This document shows, in pieces, positions 35,825 through 45,620 of a DNA stretch of 64,000 nucleotides (position 1 is the first letter of the stretch; each line of letters starts with the position of its first letter). The DNA lies in the NCBI RefSeq assembly GCF_000204055.1, contig NW_006768768.1, forward strand, positions 622,071 through 686,070. The letters are read 5' to 3'. The position numbers were made by a program, and so were the translations under genes. The stretch is from Melampsora larici-populina 98AG31. Taxonomy: Eukaryota; Basidiomycota; Pucciniomycetes; Pucciniales; Melampsoraceae. Below the pieces are notes generated by a model that saw only the letters and a list, made by a program, of their open reading frames with translations, had not been told where the DNA came from and did not search any database.

Positions 35825-35905
35825 AGGTACGTGACCTAAAAGGGGATTTTTTGGGGACAAAATACCAAAAACCAGGTTATGTACGTGACCTAAGAGGGGA
35901 TTATT
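35825..35905 (+). repeat. Right subterminal motif copies
   Basis: Two copies, GTACGTGACCTAAAAGGGG near 35827 and GTACGTGACCTAAGAGGGG near 35881, lie in the same orientation as the left-hand array. Confidence 0.7.
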
Positions 35906-36021
35906 TAGGAACTTTTCGAAAAGTTTCCAGAAAAATGGGTATTTCCAGGTCACGTACATTGGCAGGTGCATTCCTGGGTCCTTTTGTCGCCCCCACCCCT
36001 TCAAGTCCCTATCACAAAAAA

Positions 36022-37694
36022 ATGCCTAGGATCTCAGCTCGCAGGCAGCTCTTATCATCTCTTGATGCCATGATCTTACTTCAAGTCTCTCTTCTTGCGT
36101 CCACCACAACTGTGTCTTCACCCACTACCGCGACTTTCATTCCAAACTTAATTTCCTGTCTGATGATGGTGTCTTTCATGAATTCCGACGACAATGACGA
36201 AATCGATGAATCAGACGATAACATTGGCCATCGAGAACTTACTTTCATATTTGCTTACACGGTCATGATGTTAACTACCTTGGAGCAGGGTGCCTACATC
36301 AACAAACGAAAACAGAAATTGGAAGCAGACGAATCAATTCTAGGAGTCCTTTTGACGATACAGGAAGAAGCAAGAAGAAGAAGATACCCTCTTCCCAGAC
36401 ATCGCAGGCCTTGTTGTAGTCAGAAGGCTCAGTGTTTTCAAGATTGGTTTGATGAGACTGATCGCACTTGGATGTCAGTTGTGAGTTCAAGAGATTTGTA
36501 TCTCCAAAGTAGTATGTTCAGGGTTTGATTTATGATCTTCCTTCTCAAACGGTCTTAGGCACATATTCGAAAGGAAGACTTCACGAAACTTCTCCACCAA
36601 ATAGGATCATCTCCTATCTTTTATAATAATTCAAATCATGACCAGGATCCGGTCCAGTGGCAGCTATTGGTGACATTGGCAAATTTTGGGTTATCGGGCA
36701 ATGGAGGCTCCCGTAATATGAAGGCAAAAACTTTCTCTGTGTCGGGTGAGTCCATGTCAATCTGGAGTAGCAATCTCGCCGAACTGATCTTGAACTGACC
36801 ATGTTGAACTTTTGCAAGAGGGAAGCGTTGATAATTACACTAAACGGTGCATCATTGCAATTCTTGAACTTGAGTCGGAATATGTACGATGGCCGAATGC
36901 CGAAGACCGAGTGGCAATTAAGAGACGAATTGGCCGAACATCTTGGTTTCAAGATTGTGTCGGTTTCATTGATGGAACTCTGGTGCCTTTAGCAGCAGCT
37001 CCCTCCAAAAATAAGGAAGACTACTATACTCGAAAGTCCATATATGCCTTAAATTCACTTATCATATGTGACGATCAGCGAAGGGTAATCTATGCCCATC
37101 ATGGGTGGTGTGGGAGTGCACACGATCAACGCGTGCTGAAGTCTACTAACGTGTGTATTTCTCGTATTTCTCAAGTGTCTAAATATCACATTCATACTGA
37201 CATGTATATTTCAGTTCTACAAGGATATGCCCTCTTTCTTTTCGGAGGGAGAATACATTCTTGCTGACTCAGGATATGCGTCTTCGAAACACATTGTTCC
37301 GGTATTCAAACGATCACGTTTTCAAGGGCTTGCACCGTCCCAAACTCACTTCAACAATGCGATTTCGAAAATCAGAATCGCTTCTGAACATTGCAACGGG
37401 ATGTTACAGATGCGCTTTGGTTCCCTCCACGAGCTACGACTGGCAATCAGCAACGCAAAGGATGCAGTCTTTGTATGTGATTGGATCTCTGCTTGTGTAG
37501 TTGTACACAATTTTGTAATCGTTGAAGGTACACCGATGGCAGGAATCAATTTGAATAACAACAGTGATTTGGACTTCATAGACGACACTATAGATCATAC
37601 AGATGCAGCCCTTAGAAGGGCTGAGTTGGAGTCAGTTGGATCTCAACGTCGGAATTCTTTATTCCGTGCCTATTGTATTGACAAAGGCTATTGA
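36022..37694 (+). CDS. PIF/Harbinger transposase of Harb3
   Basis: Exons 36022-36480, 36559-36745, 36819-37150 and 37215-37694 give 485 residues. The product is a DDE_Tnp_4-type nuclease: KEDFTKLLHQIGSSPIF and LLVTLANFGLSGNGGS match the N-terminal region of the other two Harbinger transposases here. The catalytic residues lie in CVGFIDGTLVPL, GWCGSAHDQRVLK and ASEHCNGMLQMRF, with EYILADSGYASSK between the last two. It is a distant relative of Harb1 and Harb2: same fold motifs, different exon plan (three introns against one). The start is the first ATG after the nested element's insertion site. The promoter and most of the 5' UTR may now be supplied by, or blocked by, that element. Confidence 0.85.
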
Positions 37695-38338
37695 TATGTA
37701 TAACCTCGGTTCTTGTGTCTTTTTTTTTCGATTTTGTTTGTATTTCATTTCTTACTTTCTTTTGTTGTGTCTGTGTCTCTTTTTTTTCTTATGAGTAATC
37801 AAAAAGATCAAAAGTTGATCTTACTCACCGTATCAGAAATGAGGCAGGCAAACAAAGTCTTATGAAATTTGGTCAAATTTCAAAAGACAAACAAATCCAG
37901 CATAAGAGAGACAGACACATCGATTTCAACATTTGAACACACAAGAAGACAACTTTTTATATTTTTGGAACAATTCCTGTTGAGCTATATTAGGGCGGTT
38001 CAGGAAGAGACCCGCGAACCCCTGTGACGCAGCGCGCCGAACTGGTTTTAAAAGTTGGTCCGCAACTTATAAAACCGGATCGCAAAGCTCCAACAGACCT
38101 AATTATAAGTTTTAAGTCTGGGCCAAATCAGGGCCAACTGCCTTGATTTCTTTTTTTCTTGCTTCCAACGTCTCATTTGATTGTTTTTTTTTGGGGGCTT
38201 TTGTTTTTGATGACGTGAACATGGTTTGTTCAGCGGTTGAAATGAAGATGAATACGAAAGGGCCACGTCCCCAGTTTGCCCATTTCCTACATTTTGTACA
38301 CTTCCATCTTTCTACTGTGCTTTTCTTGATCTGCAACT

Positions 38339-39726
38339 ATGCCCCGAATCTCCGATCGAGTCGCTGTCATACGCGAACTTACCAACCTCACTGTCGTTGC
38401 TCACATGGATTCCAATCTCCAGTTACCTGGCCAACCACCCAATCCCCTCAACCCAACAGACGGCCAGATGTTATTCGACTCAGACCTTGAGATGGCCGAA
38501 ACATACGACATGTTGTTCAATGAAGAACAACAGTGGTCTGACCTTCTAGCCCAAGTGATCTCAAAACGCTATCTACATGATCGAATACAATTGCCATTAC
38601 CGACGGTGTTTGACTTGCGAGATATGCTCCGCTCACGACGCACAGATTTCCGACAGGCCATGCGAACCACCCCAGAAGGGTTCCAAGCTCTACTCGAATT
38701 GATCAAATCTCATCAAATTTTTGTCTCATCTGGAAACCATCGTCAGCCCCCAGTGGAAAAGCAATTGGCCATTACTCTCGAAAGGCTTGGAAGCAATGGG
38801 AACGGAGCATCAGTTGGGCGCTTTGCCCGCAACTACAAAGTGGGTCGCGGCTCAGTAATCAATTGTACTCGCCGGGTCATATCGGCAATTTTGGACATCG
38901 GCGCCCCCTATCTAACGTGGCCTACATCAGAAAGACGGCAAGGGATCTCTCACGTCATGGCTCGAGAGGGATTTCCCGGTTGTGTGGGATTCGTGGACGG
39001 AACAACGATACCCCTTTTTCAACGCCCTGGCCGTGATGGTGAAGTCTTCTTCGACCGCAAGCATCGCTACTCCATCAATGTGCAAATAGTTTGTGATTGC
39101 GACCGGCGGATCACCTATGCTTACGCAGGCTGGCCTGGATCATGCTGTGATAGCACGGTTTATTCAAAGACCGAGATTGCAAATCACCCGGAAAGATACT
39201 TCGATCAAGGTATGTGATGAGTTTATTTCAGCTGGTCATCTTCACAAAAGCTGACATTTCCACAACTTCAGATCAATATATCATAGCAGATTCCGCCTAC
39301 AATCCATCCGTTACGGTAGTTCCATCCTACAAAGGGCAAGCTGCTGAAGTCGAGCGCAATAAAGAATTCAATTGGTGTGTTGCAAAATCACGAGTTCGCA
39401 ACGAGCACGCAATTGGAATTCTCAAATCCCGTTGGGCCTCGCTTCAAGGTTTACGACTAGCTTTGAACACTCGCGCGGATATGAAACACATCCTCAAGTG
39501 GGTTCGATGTTGCATAATCTTACACAACATGTTAGCCGACCTGGGAAATACTTGGACCGAAGAACATGATGAATTGTTAGCGGAGCCAGGTGAAGCTGGG
39601 CGGCTGCGAGGTGGTCAAATTGGCGATCTTGCGTTTGTTGAACGAGGAAGGGCACACCGGGAGAAGGTTCGAGACTACGCAGTGGCTTACAACTGGCAGA
39701 GCGGTGGACTCCCGATTGTGCAATGA
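38339..39726 (+). CDS. PIF/Harbinger transposase of Harb2
   Basis: Two exons (38339-39209, 39272-39726) encode 441 residues of a DDE_Tnp_4-type nuclease that excises and inserts the element. Candidate catalytic residues are Asp220 in CVGFVDGTTIPL, Asp271 in GWPGSCCDSTVYSK and Glu335 in RVRNEHAIGILKSRW. Upstream, TTPEGFQALLELI and EKQLAITLERLGSNGNGASV form the usual helical N-terminal region. The C-terminus AVAYNWQSGGLPIVQ is shared with Harb1. The start ATG opens MPRISDRVAVIRELT, which aligns with the Harb1 start MPRVSERVVAIRDLT. No stops or frameshifts are seen, so the gene could be active. Confidence 0.9.
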
Positions 39727-40398
39727 ATGGTCTCAGTCTTGATGAGTGCGATAGGGTGTCATCTTGTTCTGATATTTGTCTTACTCGATCGCTATATGTT
39801 TGTTGTTTGTTTCAATTGTCTTCTGCTCGTTGTTGTTTGTTTCGCTCGTCTTCTGGTGCTCTTCTGCTTGTTGTTGTTTGCTTCGCTCGTCTTCTGTTTC
39901 TGTAATTTTTTCTTTGGTATTGTAACTCTTGGTCAGTGTGCAATTAAACATAAGTGACTAGTGCGATTTCATGAATGGTAGCCACCTTGAGTATCGAAAC
40001 AGTCTGGTCGAGTGGATTTGATGAGTATTGAAAAAGTTTAGTCGAGTGGATTGGACTCGACTAAGTTTTCTATTTCGAGTACTTCAATCAGTTTGGTTGT
40101 GTAGAACGATTGCGAAGGCTACAGGTGAGTGTCATTCTTGACAAGGTGGGATTTTAATTACTTCGGTCACTTTGGTTGTGTAGAAAGGGTCTCATGGCTA
40201 AAGTCATCAAAATAGACAGACAAACAAGGAGGATGTCATTTCAAGCTCGGACACCAGACATCAAACTACTAAATGAAGAATACAAAAAAGGGCAATCGAG
40301 AAAATACATATAATATGAAAAATATAAGGACACAACATGACAGAGGTCGGGGTTAAATGAAATAGAGTGAGAGTGAGAATCAACAAAGAATGGGCAAT

Positions 40399-40524
40399 GA
40401 GAAAAGACAAACGAGTTGAAGTTGAAATGACTCAATAAGTAATGGATTGGTACAAAGCTGTGAGAAAAGACAAACGAGTTGAAGTTGAAATGACTCGATA
40501 AGTAATGGATTGGTACAAAGCTGC
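40399..40524. repeat. 63 bp tandem duplication in Harb2
   Basis: The block GAGAAAAGACAAACGAGTTG at 40399 recurs at 40462, with the following sequence through GGATTGGTACAAAGCTG almost unchanged. It is non-coding, in the same relative place as the 79 bp duplication of Harb1. Confidence 0.8.
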
Positions 40525-40702
40525 TGATATAGAGAGGGAACGAGTGATAAAGACCAAGGCAGAGTGTTGTTATGAGGGCCCTCAATATTGTCATACCCAA
40601 TCCGAATGCCTGTATTCCACACAACCGAAGATTGGAGTGAACGTTCATTCAAATGTACCAAACTGAGATGATGTGATAACAATACGATTGAAAGAGAAAG
40701 AC

Positions 40703-42467
40703 TTACACAGGAACCTCAGACGGGTATACCAGACGCAGGAAGGCATCGAGCTCTTGGGGGGTCTTGCCTTCCAAGACCAAACGCTCACAGAAAGCCTTCC
40801 GCTCTTTGAGTGCTTCTTGTCCCAAACGTCTCTCTTCGGCTTCACGTTGATCTTGTCGTTCAAGGTAATACTTCTCCTTGTCCCAGGTGAGTGTTAACTT
40901 ACGCGCTTCTGATTCGGCTGCCAAACGAGAGGTTTCCATCTCTTGACGCCAGTTGTTTGCTTTGTTCAGTAACTCGAGCTTCGCTTCGTTACCTTGCTGG
41001 ATCGCCATGGCCAGCGCATGTTTGTGTTCTTTTCCATGAACATGGGCAGGATCAATTGAAGGAAGGGGGTCCACTGGGCGACGTGCGAGAGTTGAACGAG
41101 AGGCCGAACCACGGCCAGAGGGCACTTGGGTCACCGCAGTTGTAGTCGTCACCGCATCGTCATCAGAGCTCGAATCAAGAGCTCGCTCCTGGTCAGTTAG
41201 AGCATTCACTCTGCTGGCATTTGAGGATTTCTTGGTTCGACGAGCTGGATGAGTATTGGATAGGTATCGAGCCGGTTTTTTAATTGTACTAATGGCAGAT
41301 GTACTAATGGCAGAAGCCGGCTCGGCTGTGGGATTCTGGCTCGCATGAGGGCTGATTGGGGTGATGTCTTCAAATGTATTAGGTGTAGGCGCACGACGAG
41401 GACGGTTGTTGTGTTGACCATCATCTTCCGTATAATTGTCATCAAATCGGGGCTCAAAGATCCCAGTGAAAGTTGGAATTTCTTCTTGATCTTCAATCAA
41501 GTTTACTAAATAAAGATACCGAGATTGAAACGAAACACATAGGGAAATAACCGATCAAACAGAATATCAGAATGAGAATGACCGAGAGAATCAATGAAGA
41601 GGAAGTCCAAAATCACTTACTTTGGCTTGCTTGAAGCTTTTCGCCAACGTCCATCATCTTGAGGAGGTCATGATCATGGCCATCGGAGATGTCGCCGTCA
41701 CTACCAACATCAGCCAATTGTCCACCTTCATCTGCGGAGGAATCATGCGGGCCAACCCCGCTGTCGAGAATATCAAAAGGAGTAATGTTGCCTTTCTCAC
41801 CAAAAAGGGCGTCCATTTCGTTATAGCAGGGACACATCGATTCGAGAAGCTCTTCCATGGTGTGAATACCCTCGGCCACGTTCTTGGCCGAGAGGCCACT
41901 GCCAGTATTTTTGCTGAAAGCCTTTGCCGCCATGTACTTAGATTTGTACCGTTTGAGACGCATGTGTAAAACTCGTCCGTTCAATCGCATTTTAGTTGAG
42001 TCGTTGCGGACGTTGTAATTATTGTTGAGTTCAATTGCAAGCGGGTTCAACAACGTCTTCGGATTCATTGCCATTCCGGTTACCCGAGTTTGGCTGCCTC
42101 CACCAAAAATAGCGTTACGGGTGTTTGGTTTAGACAGAAATGCAATGATTGTTTGATAATCTACGAGGTCAAAAGGAGGGCTGTCACGAATGATTTTGGA
42201 AGTGGTGGCTGATGAAGTGTTTGATGTGTGCTGTTGTGCCGCGAGTCGGGAGCGTTTGACATCGGCAGCAGTGGGTCTTGACCCCGATGGAAGACCTGAA
42301 CCGAAATGCTTCAAATCAGCCTCAATCTGGGCTTTTGTTCGGCGGTTGCGAGGAGTCTATCAGACGCATCAAGGAAGCAAAGGTAAGTTTCTGATATATC
42401 AAAGAAATTGGTATGGACTACGCTCGATTCAACTGACCTTGCCTCGGTTTTGAGATTTAGGCGCCAT
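40703..42467 (-). CDS. Myb/SANT-like partner protein of Harb2
   Basis: Exons on the minus strand are 42467-42438, 42356-41621 and 41505-40703, for 522 residues. The N-terminal half carries the conserved block SPPFDLVDYQTIIAFL, FGGGSQTRVTGMAMNP and MRLNGRVLHMRLKRYKSKY. It is followed by GLSAKNVAEGIHTMEELLES and CPCYNEMDALFGEKGNITPF, the same architecture as in Harb1 and, more distantly, Harb3. An acidic linker with SSSDDD follows, then a long charged helix (TLTWDKEKYYLERQDQREAE) ending GKTPQELDAFLRLVYP. Harbinger elements usually carry such a Myb-like second protein that works with the transposase; I infer that role here. The stop TAA overlaps a GTAAGT-like sequence, so a further 3' exon cannot be excluded. 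Confidence 0.75.
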
Positions 42468-43435
42468 TAGGAAGTGCTGAGAAAGAAAGCGTTTGGTAAA
42501 CACGACGTAAAAGGTGATATTCCAATGGACTTGATTGAAAGGGGATTGATAGCAAGAGACTGATACAGTGCGCTAGATAGCTGTTTGGTGGGGATGGGCA
42601 AATAGGTTCGAATGGAAGAAGATTCAATGGCCGTTGCGAGTCAAGAAAAGCAAGCAGTAAGAGCTTCAAAGGGTTGGAGATGATGTCTGAGGCAGAAGGG
42701 ATCGATGTTGGAAAAGCAATTGGGGCTGATATATACTTTGGATGAGTTCAAGTAGGAGAAGGGCTTGTCGCGACTGGTGTCATGGTATGATCAGACGTTC
42801 GATGAAAGTCCTGATAGGTTATGAAGATCTAGTTCGACCGGGTTGCTGGATTCGAGCCTTTTTCAAGGGCATGATATGAAGTGAAAGCTTTGTTCTTTGA
42901 GTCCTAGTGTGTTTGAAGTGGCGGCCCGGTTGATTTGGTATAATGATATGAAAGAAGTTGATTCCTTTGGTGTCCAAAGACGCAAAAGGAATCCTCCTCA
43001 TTCCTTTTGTGACCTCAGGGGTGATATCCAGCAGGGCCGGTCATGAAGTGTTTCATTACTCGGCCGGGTTTTTGGGCCAAAATCTTTTGTTAATGAAAGA
43101 GGTGTCATTTTTTTTTCCTTGTTTGACAGGGACACCGGTTATTTCAAGGGACAAAAAAAGAAAAAAAGAAAGAAGGAATCAATCTTTTTTTTTAATGTTG
43201 GGGCCTGAAAATCTTAAAATTTTTATGGCGCGATTCCAGATCGCAAAACAGTGATTCACCTTTAAAGGTGGTTCGCAATCTTAGATTTATAATTTTAATT
43301 TAAAAGTTGCGATCTGTTTTTAAAATCTAAAAATTGGCTGTAAAAAGCCTTCTTGAACCGCCCTATTGGTATACCACGGATATACAGACATCTTAATTAT
43401 CTTTTATTTTCATTTTAAACAATCTTGATTTGAGA

Positions 43436-45171
43436 TTATGAACCTGATCCGGAAGCCAAGGATTGTGAAGGCTCAACATCGGGTAACACACGCAAAGCAA
43501 AGGCCTCTGCCGCCTCTGGAGCCATGTTTTTACCAATGAGTTCCATAACCATTTTTCCGCGAGCAATGCGCAAGTCTGCATTTATCTCGGCAAGTCGAAT
43601 GATTTGTTTCGTTTTCAATTCATTGAGTCGATTAGTATTGATGATATTCGACATCGCGTTGGTTATAGTTGTGCTGAGATTTTGTTGAGCTAGTGCAGCT
43701 CGAGTCTTGCTTGCCTCACGTTCTTCTTTGGTGGGGATAAGATTGGCTATAGAATTGATATTGAATGAGGTTTGAGGGGAATCCTTGCTCTTGATCTCGA
43801 AAGCGCTGGGAGACTCCTTAACACGGAGTCGCTTGCTAGATGGATTTCCAACCAACGGGGTGACAGATCGAACCGGTCTCTTGGAGACTCGAATACTGGG
43901 TGTTTTGTGTTCTTGGGATGATGTGGCTTCATCTGCCAAAGAAGGATCAATCGCTACATCTCGCTCGTCGTGAGGTGGAGTTTCTTCCCATATGTCATAA
44001 GGCAAGGTTTCGGTAGGAGTCGGACTACGGATGTTGTCTTTGTTTGATTGAGTTAGAGGTGTTGAGCGGTGTATTTCGTTACCGAGCGAATCCTTTGTGG
44101 CCAATGGACGGGCAGATGGTCGATCTCGAAACACTGGCTCGAGTTCCTCATACCAAGGACACTCACGTAGTATTCTTACTGTTGAATACATACAGCCAGT
44201 GAGTATATATTAACTAAATAGACAAGTGGAAGTACGTACCTTGCAGACTGCCACCAACATTCTCTTGTTTCTTGCGCTTCATAGCCAATTTGAAAGTATC
44301 GAGCTCAGCCTTCGACACTGTGAAGTGAAAGTATTCATCGGAATCATTCCCCTCGCCAGTTGCCTTTCGGAGACCATCAGCTGTCATGAACCAAGCCTCG
44401 AGTTTTTTAATCTACATATCATATTTCAAAGTTAGCAAAACCCGAATCTAAACACTTTCATACTGATGTATTCACCCTTACTTTTTTTTCGCACTCTCGA
44501 CCTGATCTGGCTGAATGACCCATTTGTACAATAAAAGCAGCCACCCTTTTGCGAACAACAACCTACCTTTGCGTGCGCCATGCGTTGTAGTTCTCGAATA
44601 CGCTGCACCATTCGGCAACAAGGTCCATGTCTGATTTGCCATCGCTATCCGGGGTGAACCAGCATCTTTTAGACTCATTTGGGTCCAAGTCTTTGCTCTT
44701 GTCATCTTGAGTGTCATCTTGAGATTCACGTGTTGTTTCATTTTGAGTTTGAGAGGCGGGATTTTGAGACGCAGAACCAGGTTGAGATGCTTGGATCGAT
44801 CTGGGTTTTGCGGGAGTTTTTTTTTGAGAAGGTGGTGCTGCTGATGCCTTTCGAGGTCGTCCTCGCTTCTTAGGTGCCTCAGGATTGGGGATAGGTGTTT
44901 CAGGTTGTTTGGGAGAGGCCATAGGTGTTTCGGGTGGTTTGGCTGGTAGTGAAACAAGAGATGATGTGACCGGATTGATCTGGTGAAGATGTAACCAAGC
45001 CTCTGGGGACAGGGTTGGTACTGGGAAAGGAGTTGCCACTTGATTGGCCTGAGATTCCGGTGGGCTTGCTTGAATAGCAGCTAATGGGATTTGAATAAAG
45101 TTTGTTGGAGTTGGTGTGGGTGTGTTTTGCGGGCCTGGTTGTGGCGGAGAGGGAGAGGTAGTTGAGTCCAT
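43436..45171 (-). CDS. Myb/SANT-like partner protein of Harb3
   Basis: Four exons on the minus strand (45171-44567, 44506-44482, 44411-44240, 44178-43436) give 514 residues in frame. The leader is Pro/Thr-rich with an AT-hook-like KKRGRPRK. A Myb/SANT-like region spans CWFTPDSDGKSDMDLVAEW through the tiny 25 bp exon 2 to IKKLEAWFMTADGL. The block CPWYEELEPVFRDRPSARP corresponds to CPCYNEMDALFGEKGNITP of Harb2. The C-terminal part has an Ala/Lys-rich helix and ends near NMAPEAAEAFALRVLP, parallel to GKTPQELDAFLRLVYP. The ATG at 45171 is preferred because the longer frame upstream has no ATG. It lies 56 bp inside the right terminal repeat. The micro-exon is inferred from phase and from continuity of the helix. 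Confidence 0.7.
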
Positions 45172-45226
45172 ACTTCTGTACAACTCATTTTTTTTTGGAC
45201 GTGGGTTTTAGATCTGGATGATCTTG

Positions 45227-45328
45227 ACCCATCAAAAAAAAACCCGTTCTAAAAACCCGAAAATCAGATGGGTTTTCATGGGTTTTTTACACGGGTTTTT
45301 CTGATGGGTTTTAATTTTGTGTACCGCT
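45227..45328 (-). repeat. Right terminal inverted repeat of Harb3
   Basis: Reverse complement of the left repeat at 30437-30536, differing by two extra bases in a T run. It ends CCGCT at 45328, followed by GTT. Confidence 0.9.
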
Positions 45329-45489
45329 GTTGAATAAGAATTGATAATTAAAATATTATTTTTTCGTAAGAAATCAATCGGGTTGAACTTGTGGGGTTTT
45401 TTCATGGATGAGAATTAGATGAATTTGATGAAAGTTGGCATTCGTTTTATTTCATCTTCTCTTATACTAATATAGGGGACAAGGGATAG

Positions 45490-45620
45490 GGTGTTGTACA
45501 TCATTTTTAGAATTTGTTTTGAGCTTGATAGGATTCAAGGGTTTGAGGTTTGGATTAGGACCATTAAGAAGTTAGGGAAAAAAGGAAAAGGTTTTCAAAG
45601 ATCTTTAAGACTTGAAATGT
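45490..45620 (+). pseudogene. Fragment of a third TBC gene copy
   Basis: A short stretch translates to a segment like the C-terminus of the two TBC genes: VWIRTIKKLGKKGKG against AWIRSIRKLGKRKDV in the gene ending at 25225. A weaker IIF..CFEL match lies just upstream. At the DNA level TGGATTAGGACCATTAAGAA parallels TGGATTCGATCGATTCGAAA. The rest of the gene is absent. The scrap lies 160 bp beyond the right end of the transposon block. Confidence 0.45.

Larger units (their letters stand above)
30558..35982. mobile_element. 5.4 kb DDE transposon with 8 bp target duplication, unclassified (P/THAP9-like hints)
   Basis: The ends are inverted copies of AGGACCCAGGAATGCACCTG, and similarity continues through AATGTACGTGAC. 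A perfect 8 bp duplication, TTTGTCGC, lies immediately outside (30550-30557 and 35983-35990). The interior is one seven-exon transposase gene. Six direct copies of a TACGTGAC-containing motif occupy the subterminal regions. An 8 bp duplication occurs in hAT, P and some other superfamilies. The transposase has a DPKHARK motif reminiscent of P-element/THAP9 proteins, but I cannot assign it firmly. The insertion lies 32 bp upstream of the Harb3 transposase start codon. Confidence 0.85.
37992..43364. mobile_element. Harb2: intact PIF/Harbinger transposon nested in Harb3
   Basis: The element is 5.37 kb with inverted ends AGGGCGGTTCARGAAG (left from 37992, right to 43364). ATT stands directly outside both ends, a 3 bp duplication. 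It contains an uninterrupted transposase gene (+) and an uninterrupted Myb/SANT-like gene (-), convergent. Subterminal sequence near 43230-43280 (AGATCGCAAAACAGTGATTC and a palindromic CACCTTTAAAGGTGG) has a diverged counterpart in Harb1 near 10660-10720. It sits about 300 bp past the Harb3 transposase stop. Confidence 0.9.
30437..45328. mobile_element. Harb3: PIF/Harbinger transposon with two nested transposons
   Basis: Outer inverted repeats of about 100 bp (30437-30536 and 45227-45328) are identical apart from the length of one T run, and begin AGCGGTACACAAAATT. GTT flanks both ends (30434-30436 and 45329-45331), fitting the 3 bp duplication of PIF/Harbinger. Its own genes are a transposase (36022-37694, +) and a Myb/SANT-like partner (43436-45171, -). 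Two later insertions sit in non-coding parts: a 5.4 kb element at 30558-35982, 21 bp inside the left repeat, and Harb2 at 37992-43364, between the convergent genes. Without them the element would be about 4.1 kb. Both native genes remain open, so the insertions did not break coding sequence. Confidence 0.85.
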
